Shown here: positions 43,301 to 53,978 of the stretch, in pieces
How positions within the stretch are numbered: position 1 is the stretch's first letter
Layout: every line of letters starts with the position of its first letter
Assembly (NCBI RefSeq): GCF_000271405.2
Contig: NC_018081.1
Location: 1,650,252 to 1,714,251, forward strand
Length of the DNA: 64,000 bases
Source: Enterococcus hirae ATCC 9790
GTDB taxonomy: Bacteria; Bacillota; Bacilli; Lactobacillales; Enterococcaceae
Reading direction: 5' to 3'
Notes under the pieces: generated by a model
Database searches by the model: none
What the model was told of the DNA's origin: nothing
What the model saw: the letters and a program-made list of their open reading frames with translations, nothing else
Position numbers and translations under genes: made by a program

Positions 43301-43384
43301 ATACTAACCGCTTCAAATAACCATTCATTCTCAAATTTTTTTGAAGAATGGACTGATGTAGCGTATCTTCTTTTAGGGGATTAG

Positions 43385-44758
43385 ATGAAAAAAAGTAGTT
43401 TATGCAGTTTATATGGCAGACGATTACTTACGAGAGACTTGAGAGAATGGACAGAGAGTTTTGAACAGATTCGCTATCAGAAACTAGCTGCCATTCATCT
43501 ACAAGGAAATTGGTTAACATGTAATCGATGCAGCATGCGAACAAAAATAGGTAAATCAGAGCAAAAGCAACCAATCATCTTTTGTCCTGTTTGTCTTTTT
43601 TTAGGTCGTTGTGACAACACACAAGAATTATTTTTATTTGAACAACCTGAGTTGCCGAAAAGAAATGTCTGTTTTACTTGGACAGGAAAGTTAACGCCAA
43701 CTCAACAAGCGATTTCTACGAACTTGGTCACTGATGTCTCGGGAAAACAGCACATGATTTGGGCTGTGACAGGAGCGGGAAAGACTGAGATGCTTTATGA
43801 AAAGGTCATAAAAACGTTAGAAAAAGGTGGACGAGTCGCATTAGTTTCACCTAGGGTTGATGTGTGCAACGAACTTTACCTACGTTTTTGTGGCGTTTTT
43901 CCAGAAGAAGACATTGTCCTGCTTCATGGAAAAAAGAAAGAAGCCTATCGCTTTAGTCCATTCGTGATTGCGACTACGCATCAGCTGTATCGTTTTTATC
44001 AGACGTTTGATCTGTTAGTCGTCGATGAGGTGGATGCGTTCCCTTTTGCAGGAGATCCTGGGTTAGCTTATGCTGTTGAAACTGCAATTAAACCAAAAGG
44101 AACATTTATCTATTTAAGTGCGACACCTAATGAGCAGCTACTGAAAAAAATCCGTTCAACCTTTTTGATCCATCAATTGCCACTTCGCTTTCATCAACGG
44201 TTATTGCCTGAACCACATTTGTTTTTTTGGAATGACTGGCCGAATAAATGTTTGAAAGAAAAAAAACTTCGACCACTTTTGAAGTGTCTAAACATGCTGC
44301 TCCAACAAAATCATGTCTTATTATTTTGTCCGTCGATTGCCTTGATGAATCGATTAGCCTCACTGTTAAAGCGTTGTTTACCCATGTACCGTATTACCGA
44401 TGCATCCGCAAAAGATCCAAACCGTTCAGAAAAAGTTCAGCAAATGAGAAAGCAACAATATGATGTGTTACTTACTACAATGATTTTGGAACGTGGGGTA
44501 ACATTTGCAAATGTGTCAGTGATCGTGTTAGGCGCTGATCACCGTGTTTTTACTAAATCTTCCCTTGTACAAATCGCTGGTCGAGCCGATCGAAAGGGAG
44601 ATTTTACCAATAGCCAAGTCTATTTTTTCTATGAAGAACTGACAAAAGCTATCAAATTAGCCTGTCGTGAGATCAAAGAAATGAATCGTCAGGGAAAAAA
44701 GCAGCTTGCTATGAAAAATAGTGAGCCTAGAGGAGAAAAAACACATGAATCGTTGTAG
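43385..44758 (+). CDS. comFA: ComFA DNA-uptake helicase
   Basis: This 457-residue ATPase resembles ComFA, which drives single-stranded DNA into the cell during transformation. It shows a four-Cys zinc site (CNRCSM and CPVC, about 53-82), Walker A TGAGKTEM (about 129-136), a DEVDA box (about 218) and the superfamily 2 motif AGRADRKGDF (about 400). The gene appears intact. No clear ComX (cin) box was seen upstream. It overlaps comFC by 14 bases. Confidence 0.93.
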   Translation: MKKSSLCSLYGRRLLTRDLREWTESFEQIRYQKLAAIHLQGNWLTCNRCSMRTKIGKSEQKQPIIFCPVCLFLGRCDNTQELFLFEQPELPKRNVCFTWTGKLTPTQQAISTNLVTDVSGKQHMIWAVTGAGKTEMLYEKVIKTLEKGGRVALVSPRVDVCNELYLRFCGVFPEEDIVLLHGKKKEAYRFSPFVIATTHQLYRFYQTFDLLVVDEVDAFPFAGDPGLAYAVETAIKPKGTFIYLSATPNEQLLKKIRSTFLIHQLPLRFHQRLLPEPHLFFWNDWPNKCLKEKKLRPLLKCLNMLLQQNHVLLFCPSIALMNRLASLLKRCLPMYRITDASAKDPNRSEKVQQMRKQQYDVLLTTMILERGVTFANVSVIVLGADHRVFTKSSLVQIAGRADRKGDFTNSQVYFFYEELTKAIKLACREIKEMNRQGKKQLAMKNSEPRGEKTHESL

Positions 44759-45434
44759 TTATTGTCAAAAACAAGTCATCCGAAATTTGAAGATCAGCGA
44801 GATTCTTGGATTGGGAAAGATTCTTCCTCAGATTTGTGAGGACTGTTCAAATTTGTTTCGTCCGATAAATAAACAGCAAAGCTGTCGAACTTGCCAGAAA
44901 GAACTGCCTGGTGATATTACGTATTGTGAAGATTGTATCGCCTGGAAAAACGCCTATCCCAATTATGATTTCAGTCATCATGCTTGTTTTTACTATGATT
45001 CAGCCTTCAAAGAATGGTTAAAGCGCTATAAATTTATGGGAGATGTCCGACTGGCAGGTACATTTGCTAAACAGTTGCAAATAATACAACAAGAATTTAG
45101 CGATTATCAAATCTGTCCAATCCCACTAGCAACTGCTCGTTTAAAAGAACGTGGGTTTAATCAGGTCATTGAAATGTTGAGAGTAGCTAAAATACCTTAT
45201 AGTCAACTGCTGACTCGCTCTGATCATTCACTTCCACAATCCCAAAAAACACGTCAGGAACGTTTAAAAACTACCCAACCTTTCAAATTAGCTGTTGTTC
45301 CAACGATCATCAAAGGGAAAAAAGTATTGTTGGTAGACGATGTCTATACGACGGGGCAAACCCTTTTTCATGCTGCTTCTTGTTTATTGCCACATGCTCC
45401 TGAAAAAATCCGCACCTTTTCGCTAGCTCGATAA
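44745..45434 (+). CDS. comFC: ComFC phosphoribosyltransferase-like protein
   Basis: This 229-residue protein has zinc-binding Cys pairs at the N-terminus (CSYCQK, CEDC, CRTC, CEDC) and a phosphoribosyltransferase loop (KKVLLVDDVYTTGQTL, about 198-213). It is needed for competence and interacts with ComFA in studied species. ATG 44745 follows AGAGGAG. It is intact here, which is of note because natural transformation is rarely shown in enterococci. Confidence 0.92.
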   Translation: MNRCSYCQKQVIRNLKISEILGLGKILPQICEDCSNLFRPINKQQSCRTCQKELPGDITYCEDCIAWKNAYPNYDFSHHACFYYDSAFKEWLKRYKFMGDVRLAGTFAKQLQIIQQEFSDYQICPIPLATARLKERGFNQVIEMLRVAKIPYSQLLTRSDHSLPQSQKTRQERLKTTQPFKLAVVPTIIKGKKVLLVDDVYTTGQTLFHAASCLLPHAPEKIRTFSLAR

Positions 45435-45471
45435 ATAAATGAAAAACGAATGTCCTTGATAGCGATTTAGT

Positions 45472-45499
45472 TTGCAAATGGATTAGAGTTCGATATAAT
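45472..45499 (+). promoter_or_regulatory. Promoter of hpf
   Basis: TTGCAA (45472-45477), 16 bases, TATAAT (45494-45499); leader of about 62 bases. Confidence 0.6.
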
Positions 45500-45567
45500 G
45501 GTAGTAAGAAGAGGGAAAGAGTGGTCCTTCTCCTTCTTGATTGTGGTAGACGAAAGGGGTAATTTTT

Positions 45568-46128
45568 ATGTTTAGATACAATGTACGCGGTGAAAATATC
45601 GAAGTAACTGAAGCGATTCGTGACTACGTTGAGAAAAAAGTAGGAAAACTTGAACGCTATTTCAGTGATGCACCCGATGCTACAGCACATGTAAATTTAA
45701 AAGTTTATACTGAAAAAACAGCGAAAGTGGAAGTAACTATTCCATTACCTTATCTTGTATTGCGTGCCGAAGAAACATCACCTGATCTTTATGCAAGTAT
45801 TGATTTGGTAGTTGACAAATTGGAACGACAAATCCGCAAATTCAAAACAAAAATTAACCGTAAATCTCGCGAAACCGGTATGAACACAGCCGATGCAGCG
45901 GTATTATTCAATAACGAAGCTGACGATGCCGATCATGAAAATGATTCTGAATTAGACATTGTCCGCACGAAACGTTTATCACTGAAACCAATGGACAGTG
46001 AAGAGGCTGTTCTACAAATGAACATGCTTGGTCATAATTTCTTTATTTTTGAAGATGCAGAAACCAATGGTACAAGTATCGTTTACCGTCGTAAAGATGG
46101 CAAATACGGTTTGATTGAAACCGACTGA
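45568..46128 (+). CDS. hpf: Long-form ribosome hibernation promoting factor
   Basis: This 186-residue protein has an N-terminal RaiA/YfiA domain (about 1-100) and a C-terminal dimerisation domain (about 125-183, SLKPMDSEEAVLQMNMLGHNFF). The long form joins 70S ribosomes into 100S dimers in stationary phase. RBS AAAGGGG. A strong terminator separates it from secA. Confidence 0.96.
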   Translation: MFRYNVRGENIEVTEAIRDYVEKKVGKLERYFSDAPDATAHVNLKVYTEKTAKVEVTIPLPYLVLRAEETSPDLYASIDLVVDKLERQIRKFKTKINRKSRETGMNTADAAVLFNNEADDADHENDSELDIVRTKRLSLKPMDSEEAVLQMNMLGHNFFIFEDAETNGTSIVYRRKDGKYGLIETD

Positions 46129-46152
46129 TAAATAACAATTAGAAAAAGCAGT

Positions 46153-46199
46153 AAAAAGCTTGTGGCAAACCCTTCACGGTTTGCCACAGCTTCTTTTTT
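46153..46199 (+). terminator. hpf terminator
   Basis: AAGCTTGTGGCAAACC pairs with GGTTTGCCACAGCTT, followed by CTTTTTT. Confidence 0.93.
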
Positions 46200-46343
46200 G
46201 TCTACGTCAGAAATTGTGAATTAATTGTGAATATATTACATTAATTGTGTTAAGATATTTCAATTATCTAGAACTAATGATAAAATAGAAACTAGAATCT
46301 ACATAATCTGGATAATATATGTAAAAAGGAGATTATACAACGC

Positions 46344-48878
46344 ATGGCCAATTTTATTCGTTCGATTATCGAAAATGATAAAAAAGAACTAAAACGTTTA
46401 GATCGTATTGCTAAAAAAGTAGAAGATCATGCTGACGAAATGGCAGCATTAACAGATGAACAATTACAAGCAAAAACAGCTGAGTTTAAAGCTCGCTATC
46501 AAAAAGGGGAAACTTTAGATCAATTATTACCGGAAGCCTTTGCGGTAGTTCGTGAAGCTGCCAAACGAGTGTTGGGACTTTATCCTTACCATGTACAATT
46601 GATGGGGGGGATCGTTCTTCACGATGGAAATATCCCAGAGATGCGTACTGGTGAAGGGAAAACTTTAACAGCGACAATGCCGGTTTATTTGAATGCATTG
46701 ACGGGAGAAGGCGTTCACGTCGTTACTGTCAATGAATACCTGGCTACTCGTGACTCCTCTGAAATGGGCGAATTATATAACTTTTTAGGTTTAACAGTTG
46801 GCTTGAATATCAATTCAAAATCAGCGGACGAAAAACGAGATGCTTACAATTGTGATATTACCTATAGTACCAATAATGAATTAGGTTTCGACTATCTAAG
46901 AGACAACATGGTCGTTTATCGTCATCAAATGGTTCAAAGACCATTGAATTATGCGATTGTCGATGAAGTCGATTCGATCTTGATCGATGAAGCAAGAACA
47001 CCGTTGATTATTTCAGGTCAAGCTGAAAAATCAACAGCTTTATATACAAGAACAGATAATTTTGTGAAACGTTTGAAAGAAGAAGAAGATTATAAAATCG
47101 ATGTGCAATCGAAAACAATCAGCTTGACTGAAGCAGGGATCGAGAAAGCCGAAGAAACATTTGGCTTAGAAAATCTATATGATATTGAAAATACTGCCTT
47201 AACCCACCATCTGGATCAAGCATTGCGTGCCAACTATATCATGATCTTGGATATTGATTATGTGGTCCAAGATGGAAAAGTCTTGATCGTTGACCAATTT
47301 ACTGGTCGTATCATGGATGGACGCCGCTACTCTGATGGATTACATCAGGCGATTGAAGCAAAAGAAGGCGTAGAGATCGAAGACGAAACGAAGACGATGG
47401 CGACAATCACGTTCCAGAACTATTTCCGAATGTATAAGAAACTGTCAGGTATGACTGGTACAGCAAAAACAGAAGAAGAAGAGTTTCGGGAAATCTATAA
47501 TATTCAAGTTTGTCAAATCCCAACAAATCGTCCAGTCATTCGTGACGACCGACCTGATTTGTTATATCCAACATTGACTAGCAAGTTCCAAGCGGTGGTG
47601 CAAGACATCAAAGAACGTTACCGCAAAGGACAACCTGTTCTTGTCGGAACGGTAGCAGTGGAAACTTCAGAATTATTGTCTGATATGTTGAATCGTGAAC
47701 GTATCCCACATGAAGTATTGAATGCAAAAAACCACTTCAAAGAAGCGGAGATCATCATGAATGCTGGTCAAAAAGGTGCGGTGACGATTGCAACGAATAT
47801 GGCTGGACGTGGTACAGATATCAAGTTGGGACTTGGTGTCAGAGAACTAGGCGGACTAGCTGTTATCGGGACAGAACGTCATGAATCACGTCGTATCGAT
47901 AATCAATTACGTGGTAGGGCTGGACGTCAAGGAGACCCAGGGATGTCTCAATTCTATCTTTCATTGGAAGATGATCTGATGAAACGATTTGGTTCTGAAC
48001 GGATCAAAGCATTCTTAGATCGCATGAAAATCGGTGAAGAGGATGCAGTGATCCAAAGTAAGATGCTGACAAAACAAGTGGAATCAGCACAAAAACGTGT
48101 CGAAGGAAATAACTACGATACTCGTAAAAATGTCTTACAATACGATGATGTAATGCGAGAACAACGCGAAGTTATCTACAAACAACGTCAAGAAGTCATC
48201 ATGGAAGAAACAAGTTTGTCTAAACCAATGATGAATATGATCAAACGTACGATCAGTCGGGTAGTAGATGCACACACACAACTAGAAAAAGACAACTGGA
48301 ACCTTGAAGGAATCGTTGATTTTGCAGGTAGTACATTAGTCCATGAAGATAGCATCTCAATCGATGACCTTAAAGGGAAAGAACCGCAACAGATCAAAGA
48401 ATATTTAAATGAGTTAGCACAAGAAGTATTTAATACGAAAGCTAACCAGCTCAACGGACCTGAACAATTACTAGAATTTGAAAAAGTAGTCATTCTACGA
48501 GTAGTGGATTCGAAATGGACCGATCATATCGATGCTATGGATCAATTACGCCAATCAATCGGTCTTAGAGCATATGGACAAAACAATCCATTGGTTGAGT
48601 ATCAAACAGAAGGATACAAGATGTTTGAAGAGATGGTTGGAGCGATCGAATATGAAGTGACTCGTCTCTTTATGAAAGCTGAGATTCGTCAAAATGTTCA
48701 ACGGGAGCAAGTGTCAACCGGCGAAGCAGTTCAACCAACTACCGGTGATGCAAAAGAAAATAGCAACACAAGTGCCAAAAAACAACCGGTTCACGTGAAC
48801 AAAGTAGGCAGAAATGATCCTTGTCCATGTGGTAGCGGGAAAAAATATAAAAACTGTCATGGAAAAGATGAGAACTAA
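46344..48878 (+). CDS. secA: Preprotein translocase ATPase SecA
   Basis: This 844-residue motor drives proteins through SecYEG. It has the DEAD motor with Walker [12 protein letters not shown] (about 101-111), the Walker B region [12 protein letters not shown], the preprotein-binding domain, the helical scaffold, and the C-terminal zinc motif [14 protein letters not shown]. The start ATG 46344 follows AAAGGAG at 12 bases. Confidence 0.98.
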   Translation: MANFIRSIIENDKKELKRLDRIAKKVEDHADEMAALTDEQLQAKTAEFKARYQKGETLDQLLPEAFAVVREAAKRVLGLYPYHVQLMGGIVLHDGNIPEMRTGEGKTLTATMPVYLNALTGEGVHVVTVNEYLATRDSSEMGELYNFLGLTVGLNINSKSADEKRDAYNCDITYSTNNELGFDYLRDNMVVYRHQMVQRPLNYAIVDEVDSILIDEARTPLIISGQAEKSTALYTRTDNFVKRLKEEEDYKIDVQSKTISLTEAGIEKAEETFGLENLYDIENTALTHHLDQALRANYIMILDIDYVVQDGKVLIVDQFTGRIMDGRRYSDGLHQAIEAKEGVEIEDETKTMATITFQNYFRMYKKLSGMTGTAKTEEEEFREIYNIQVCQIPTNRPVIRDDRPDLLYPTLTSKFQAVVQDIKERYRKGQPVLVGTVAVETSELLSDMLNRERIPHEVLNAKNHFKEAEIIMNAGQKGAVTIATNMAGRGTDIKLGLGVRELGGLAVIGTERHESRRIDNQLRGRAGRQGDPGMSQFYLSLEDDLMKRFGSERIKAFLDRMKIGEEDAVIQSKMLTKQVESAQKRVEGNNYDTRKNVLQYDDVMREQREVIYKQRQEVIMEETSLSKPMMNMIKRTISRVVDAHTQLEKDNWNLEGIVDFAGSTLVHEDSISIDDLKGKEPQQIKEYLNELAQEVFNTKANQLNGPEQLLEFEKVVILRVVDSKWTDHIDAMDQLRQSIGLRAYGQNNPLVEYQTEGYKMFEEMVGAIEYEVTRLFMKAEIRQNVQREQVSTGEAVQPTTGDAKENSNTSAKKQPVHVNKVGRNDPCPCGSGKKYKNCHGKDEN

Positions 48879-49023
48879 TTTTTGACAGCTAGCAGATAAG
48901 ATTGGTGAGATCGGTTCTTTTTGATTAAGAATCGACTCACCTTCTTTCTGTTATGAAGCGTTTCTGTTAAACTAAAGTGGTTGAATAAAACATAAAATAA
49001 TGTAGATAGAAAGAGGGAAGTTT

Positions 49024-50122
49024 ATGGAGATTTCAGAAATCCGTAACTTATTAGCTGAGATGGAAGAAAAGGTCACAAGTTTCAGGAGGTCTCTTTGACT
49101 TAGATCGGTTGGAAGAAGACATCGCTGAAGCTGAAGCCAAAATGGCAGAGCCTGGTTTTTGGGATGATAGCGAAGCAGCACAAAAAGTGATCAATGAAAA
49201 CAACACAAATAAAGAAACGTATGATCAATTCAATGCGTTAGCTGAAGAATTAGAAGAGTTAGCCCTAATGGTAGAAATGTTGCAAGAAGAACCAGATGCT
49301 CAAATGCAACAAGAAGCAGAAGATAGAATCCAACTATTAGACGAAAAAATGAAGACGTATGAATTAGCCATGCTTTTAGATGGTCCATATGATCGCAACC
49401 ATGCAATCGTCGAACTTCATCCTGGAGCAGGGGGTACAGAATCCCAAGACTGGGGAAGTATGTTGTTACGCATGTATACACGTTGGGCAGAACAACATGG
49501 CTACCAAGTGGAAACATTGGATTACCAAGCAGGGGATGAAGCAGGAATAAAAAGTGTGACTTTACTGATCAAAGGGCATAATGCATATGGCTATTTAAAA
49601 TCGGAAAAAGGTGTCCACCGTCTTGTTCGGATCTCCCCATTTGATTCAGCCAAACGGCGCCACACTTCGTTTTGTTCGGTCGATGTGATGCCAGAACTAG
49701 ATGAAACGATTGATGTTGCCATCAACCCAGATGACTTGAAGATCGATACGTACCGAGCAAGCGGTGCCGGAGGACAACATATCAATAAAACAGAGTCTGC
49801 CGTTCGGATCACTCATCTTCCAACAGGAACGGTCGTAGCTAGTCAAGCGCAGCGTTCACAATTAAAAAACCGAGAACAAGCAATGAGCATGTTGAAAGCG
49901 AAGTTGTATCAACTTGAGGTTGAAAAGAAAGAACAAGAAGCTGCAGCATTGCGTGGGGAGCAAAAAGAAATTGGTTGGGGTTCACAAATTCGTTCCTATG
50001 TCTTCCATCCATATTCAATGGTAAAAGATCACCGGACAAACGTAGAAACTGGTAATGTTCAAGCTGTAATGGATGGCGATTTAGACTTATTTATTGACGG
50101 ATATTTAAAAATGCACCTCTAA
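49024..50122 (+). CDS. prfB: Peptide chain release factor 2, programmed +1 frameshift
   Basis: The product is about 365 residues and releases peptides at UGA and UAA. Frame 0 runs from ATG 49024 to TGA 49096-49098 after 24 codons; translation then shifts +1 at CTT TGA C and continues from GAC 49097. AGGAGG at 49084-49089, three bases before CTT, is the stimulatory Shine-Dalgarno-like signal. The GAGGQ motif ([11 protein letters not shown]) and the UGA-recognising SPF motif (RISPFDS) are present. This is true recoding with autoregulation by RF2 level, not a sequencing error. Confidence 0.97.
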
Positions 50123-50226
50123 ATAGTTGACTTTAATTGAAATAAAATTGTAAGATTTTGAAAGCAAGATGAAACATTACCATGCTATAATGGTGAGAGA
50201 CTGAGAAAAGATATGGAGAGAACGCC

Positions 50227-50913
50227 ATGATTGAAATGAAGGATGTCATGAAAAAGTACTCAAATGGTACGACTGCAATCCGAAATTTATCGGTTGTTAT
50301 CGATCAAGGAGAGTTCGTTTATGTAGTTGGTCCATCAGGGGCTGGGAAATCTACATTCATCAAATTGATGTATCGAGAAGAAAAAGCGTCAAAAGGAACC
50401 TTAAATGTTGCTGGTCATGATTTAATGGCAATCAAAAACAAAGATGTTCCTTACTTACGCAGAGAAATCGGGGTAGTTTTCCAAGACTACAAACTGTTGC
50501 CGAGAAAAACAGTTTACGAAAATGTCGCTTATGCGATGCAAGTAATCGGTAGAAAACCACGAGATATCAAAAAACGTGTGATGGAAGTGTTAGATCTTGT
50601 TGGATTGAAACATAAAGTGCGTGTTTTTCCAAGTGAGTTATCTGGTGGGGAACAGCAACGGGTATCGATTGCCCGTGCAATCGTAAATACGCCGAAAGTA
50701 TTGATTGCTGACGAACCTACAGGAAATCTAGATCCGGAGAATTCTTGGGAGATCATGAAGTTATTGGACCGAATCAATGCTCAAGGGACAACGGTCGTTA
50801 TGGCAACCCATAACAGTACGATCGTGAATACAATTCGTCATCGAGTGATCGCCATCGAAAATGGACGAATCATACGTGACCAAGCGGAAGGGGAATATGG
50901 ATACGATGATTAG
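50227..50913 (+). CDS. ftsE: Cell division ATP-binding protein FtsE
   Basis: This 228-residue ABC ATPase has Walker A GPSGAGKST (about 36-44), the signature LSGGEQQRV (about 139-147) and Walker B VLIADEPTGNLD. With FtsX it activates peptidoglycan hydrolases such as PcsB-type enzymes at the septum. It overlaps ftsX by 8 bases. Confidence 0.97.
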   Translation: MIEMKDVMKKYSNGTTAIRNLSVVIDQGEFVYVVGPSGAGKSTFIKLMYREEKASKGTLNVAGHDLMAIKNKDVPYLRREIGVVFQDYKLLPRKTVYENVAYAMQVIGRKPRDIKKRVMEVLDLVGLKHKVRVFPSELSGGEQQRVSIARAIVNTPKVLIADEPTGNLDPENSWEIMKLLDRINAQGTTVVMATHNSTIVNTIRHRVIAIENGRIIRDQAEGEYGYDD

Positions 50914-51790
50914 AACCTTTTTCCGACATTTATTAGAGAGTATCAAGAGTTTAAAGCGTAACGGCTGGATGACTGTCGCTTCAGTGAGTGCCGTGACGAT
51001 CACATTAACATTAGTTGGGGTATTCATGGCTGTGATCATGAATGCAACGAAACTAGCCGAAGATATCGAAGGCAACGTAGATGTTTCTGTTTTCGTTGAT
51101 ATTGGCACGAATGAAAAAGATATGAAGAATCTTGAAAAACAATTAAAAGAGATTGATCACGTCAAAAGTGTCAAATTCTCAAGTAAAGACCAAGAGTTGA
51201 AAAAGATCCAGGATGCTATGGGGAATTCATGGAGTTTATTTGAAGGAGATAACAACCCGTTATATGATGTTTATGTCGTTCAAACGTCAGAACCTTCTTA
51301 TACGAAACAAGTATCTCAAGAAGCCGGAAAATTAGCGAATGTTTCTCGCGCGGATTACGGTGGAACGTCTTCAGATAAAATTCTTAAGCTTGCAGGAACC
51401 GTTCGAACATGGGGCTTAGCTGCAGCAGCATTATTATTGTTTATTGCAATGTTTTTGATTTCAAATACAATCAGAATCACGATCTTATCTCGCCAAAAAG
51501 AAATTCAAATCATGCGATTAGTTGGTGCCAAAAACGGCTACATTCGTTGGCCATTCTTTTTAGAAGGTGGTTGGATTGGTTTGATCGGTGCAATTATTCC
51601 GGTATTGCTGATTACATTTGGGTACCAAGAAGTATTCCGAATGCTTAACCCTTCATTATTGCGCTCCCACTATTCCTTGATCCAACCACAGGATATCGTG
51701 TGGAAAATCAACGCTTTGATGGCTGGGATCGGAATCATTATCGGTTCATTAGGATCAATTATTTCGATGAGAAGATTCTTGAAGTTTTAA
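50906..51790 (+). CDS. ftsX: Cell division protein FtsX
   Basis: This 294-residue membrane protein has four membrane segments (about 22-45, then three in the last 130 residues) and an extracellular domain between about 50 and 165 that contacts a hydrolase. ATG 50906 gives the usual MIRTFFRH start and suits AAGGGG upstream; earlier in-frame ATGs are inside ftsE or too near the RBS. Confidence 0.95.
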   Translation: MIRTFFRHLLESIKSLKRNGWMTVASVSAVTITLTLVGVFMAVIMNATKLAEDIEGNVDVSVFVDIGTNEKDMKNLEKQLKEIDHVKSVKFSSKDQELKKIQDAMGNSWSLFEGDNNPLYDVYVVQTSEPSYTKQVSQEAGKLANVSRADYGGTSSDKILKLAGTVRTWGLAAAALLLFIAMFLISNTIRITILSRQKEIQIMRLVGAKNGYIRWPFFLEGGWIGLIGAIIPVLLITFGYQEVFRMLNPSLLRSHYSLIQPQDIVWKINALMAGIGIIIGSLGSIISMRRFLKF

Positions 51791-51884
51791 TTCATTTCCA
51801 TCGTTTCACCATATGAAAGGATGGAACGAGTTGTTTCAAGAAGATCCAACAACTTTAAAGTTTAAATGGATGATTCAATGAATC

Positions 51885-51919
51885 AGCAGACAGAAATTCA
51901 TTTTTCTGTCTGCTTTTTT
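51885..51919 (+). terminator. ftsEX terminator
   Basis: GCAGACAGAAAT pairs with TTTCTGTCTGC around a short loop, followed by T7. Confidence 0.92.
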
Positions 51920-51923
51920 AGTT

Positions 51924-52265
51924 GAGATTGGGACAAAACTCGTCTCAGTCTCTTCTAGTATCTCTAAAAACGAATAAACGGCGTTCAAGAAGCAACTCCT
52001 CAACAATAAGCGATGATTTTCTAAAATATGAGGAGCTATTTTAAAAAATCCTCTCTTATTCGCTCGGAGCTAAACGCTTCTTTCACGACCTCTTGTTCAC
52101 GGTGAGACAAAAGCAGCATCTTCGGAAAATTTGCCGAAATTTACCAAAAATTTGAGAAGCACCAAGTAGATAACAATCAACATCAAAAACTAGTTTTTGT
52201 GTTTCTTGTCAATTTTCGGAAATTCCTTCTTATTTCTTGATGCTAAACACTTTTGTCTCAATCTC
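51924..52265 (-). repeat. MITE-like dispersed repeat, copy B (full length)
   Basis: This 342-base noncoding element has near-perfect terminal inverted repeats: GAGATTGGGACAAAACT on the left and, reversed, GAGATTGAGACAAAAGT on the right. It aligns in the opposite orientation to 1263-1512. It has an internal inverted stretch with stop codons in all frames and no transposase. No target-site duplication was evident. The remaining 52266-52461 holds no gene; an AGGAGG at 52334 has only a four-codon ORF behind it. Confidence 0.78.
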
Positions 52266-52461
52266 TTTGTAAAACGCTATCATTTTTTGTCTCATAATAT
52301 AAAATAAAAAAATAATATCAAGTAATGATCAATAGGAGGTCATATTGGTACAGCAGTAGGTATTTTAATTCATTGAGATCATTATCTGTCTGATACTTTC
52401 ACTTTACTTTAAAAAACATCTCGGCTATTCTTAAGTAGGTGTAAAAGTGAAGAGGTGAGCC

Positions 52462-53910
52462 ATGAGAGTAGTTGTTGATAATTTTTTTACGATCATCTTA
52501 ATTGCGAATATCTTATTATCAATTGTCATTGTTTTTCGTGAACGAAAAGAAACCGCTCAGACATGGGCATGGTTGTTAGTATTAATGTTTATTCCGATTG
52601 TCGGTTTTCTTTTATATATCTTTTTTGGCAGAGGTATTTCACAAGACAAGATCTTTGATTTGAAGATCCAAGGGAAAATCGGGAAGAACTTGGAAATTGA
52701 AGAAGACAAACAAGCCTTGATGCGAGGACTTTATCCGCATCCACCAACAGGACAAGTTGATGTCAAGCAACTAATCTATATGCTGACAGTGTTTGAAAGT
52801 ACATTGTACACAACTGGAAATGAAGTGACTTTATTTACGGATGGACGAGAAAAATTTGATGCATTGATTGAAGACATCAAGCAGGCAAAAGATCATATCC
52901 ATCTACAATATTATATTTATCGGGGCGATGCTCTGGGTAAGGAAGTGCGTGACGCGCTGACTGAAGCAGCTCAAAGAGGGGTTAAAGTCCGTGTATTATT
53001 AGATGCTTGGGGGTCTACCCAAGTAAATGCAAAATTTTTCCACGAATTACAGGTAGCTGGTGGTGAAGTCGCTTTTTTCTTTCCACTATTTGTCCCTTAT
53101 ATCAATCCACGAATCAATTATCGAAACCATCGCAAAATCGTTGTTATCGATGGGAAAATTGGTTATACTGGTGGATTCAATGTAGGAAACGAATATTTAG
53201 GAGAAGTTTCAAAGTTTGGTTATTGGCGAGACAATCATTTGCGAATCTATGGGGAAGCAGTTTATACGCTACAAAATCGTTTCTTGATGGATTGGAACTC
53301 GCAGCACGTGAAAGAAGTCAGCTATGCACCAAAATTTTTCCCAAAAATTGATTCTGTAGGCACTTTAGCACTTCAAATCGTCACAAGTGGCCCAGATTCT
53401 GAGCATGAACAAATCAAATTGACTTATTTAAAAATGATTTCATTAGCAAAAAAAGAAATATTGATTCAAACGCCTTACTATATCCCAGATGAATCCATTC
53501 ATGAAGCATTGAAATTAGCCTTGCTTTCTGGTGTCAAAGTTCAGATTCAGATTCCCAATAAACCTGATCATCCGTTAGTCTATTGGGCAACTTATTCTTT
53601 TGCAGCAGAACTAATCGAATATGGTGCAGTGATCGAAACCTATGAAAATGGGTTTATCCATGCTAAGACCATGATCATTGACAGTGGAATAGTTTCAATT
53701 GGTTCAGCAAATATTGATGTCCGTTCATTCAAATTAGACTTTGAAGTGAATGCGTTGATCTATGATGAAGGAATGGCGACTCACGTAAGAAAAGCTTTCT
53801 TTGCTGATTCAAGAAAGTCACAACTGTTAACCAAAGAACGCTATGAAAATCGAGGATTTATCATCAAATTAAAAGAAGGTTTGGCACGATTGATCTCGCC
53901 ATTATTATAA
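52462..53910 (+). CDS. cls: Cardiolipin synthase
   Basis: This 482-residue membrane enzyme joins two phosphatidylglycerols to cardiolipin. Two N-terminal membrane helices (about 8-25 and 35-54) are followed by two phospholipase D motifs, HRKIVVIDGKIGYTGG (about 221-236) and HAKTMIIDSGIVSIGS (about 396-411). Mutations in enterococcal cls contribute to daptomycin resistance; I did not call any variant here. It is monocistronic. Confidence 0.95.
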   Translation: MRVVVDNFFTIILIANILLSIVIVFRERKETAQTWAWLLVLMFIPIVGFLLYIFFGRGISQDKIFDLKIQGKIGKNLEIEEDKQALMRGLYPHPPTGQVDVKQLIYMLTVFESTLYTTGNEVTLFTDGREKFDALIEDIKQAKDHIHLQYYIYRGDALGKEVRDALTEAAQRGVKVRVLLDAWGSTQVNAKFFHELQVAGGEVAFFFPLFVPYINPRINYRNHRKIVVIDGKIGYTGGFNVGNEYLGEVSKFGYWRDNHLRIYGEAVYTLQNRFLMDWNSQHVKEVSYAPKFFPKIDSVGTLALQIVTSGPDSEHEQIKLTYLKMISLAKKEILIQTPYYIPDESIHEALKLALLSGVKVQIQIPNKPDHPLVYWATYSFAAELIEYGAVIETYENGFIHAKTMIIDSGIVSIGSANIDVRSFKLDFEVNALIYDEGMATHVRKAFFADSRKSQLLTKERYENRGFIIKLKEGLARLISPLL

Positions 53911-53930
53911 TTGCTACTTCCAGCTAATCA

Positions 53931-53978
53931 AAAAGGACATGAGGGAGGCGTCTAAGACGTCAGCTCATGTCCTTTTTC
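53931..53978 (+). terminator. cls terminator
   Basis: AAAAGGACATGAG pairs with CTCATGTCCTTTTT; a second inner stem GACGTC is in the loop. Confidence 0.88.

Noticed and set aside
45310..45690. 126-codon minus-strand ORF across comFC and hpf, and similar long antisense ORFs
   Set aside because: It is antisense to two well-supported genes and lacks its own RBS; it results from AT-rich codon patterns on the opposite strand.
52332..52400. AGGAGG followed by TTG, and a frame reading GGHIGTAVGILIH
   Set aside because: The ORF after the RBS has only four codons and the other frame has no start. It may be a remnant, but nothing supports a gene.
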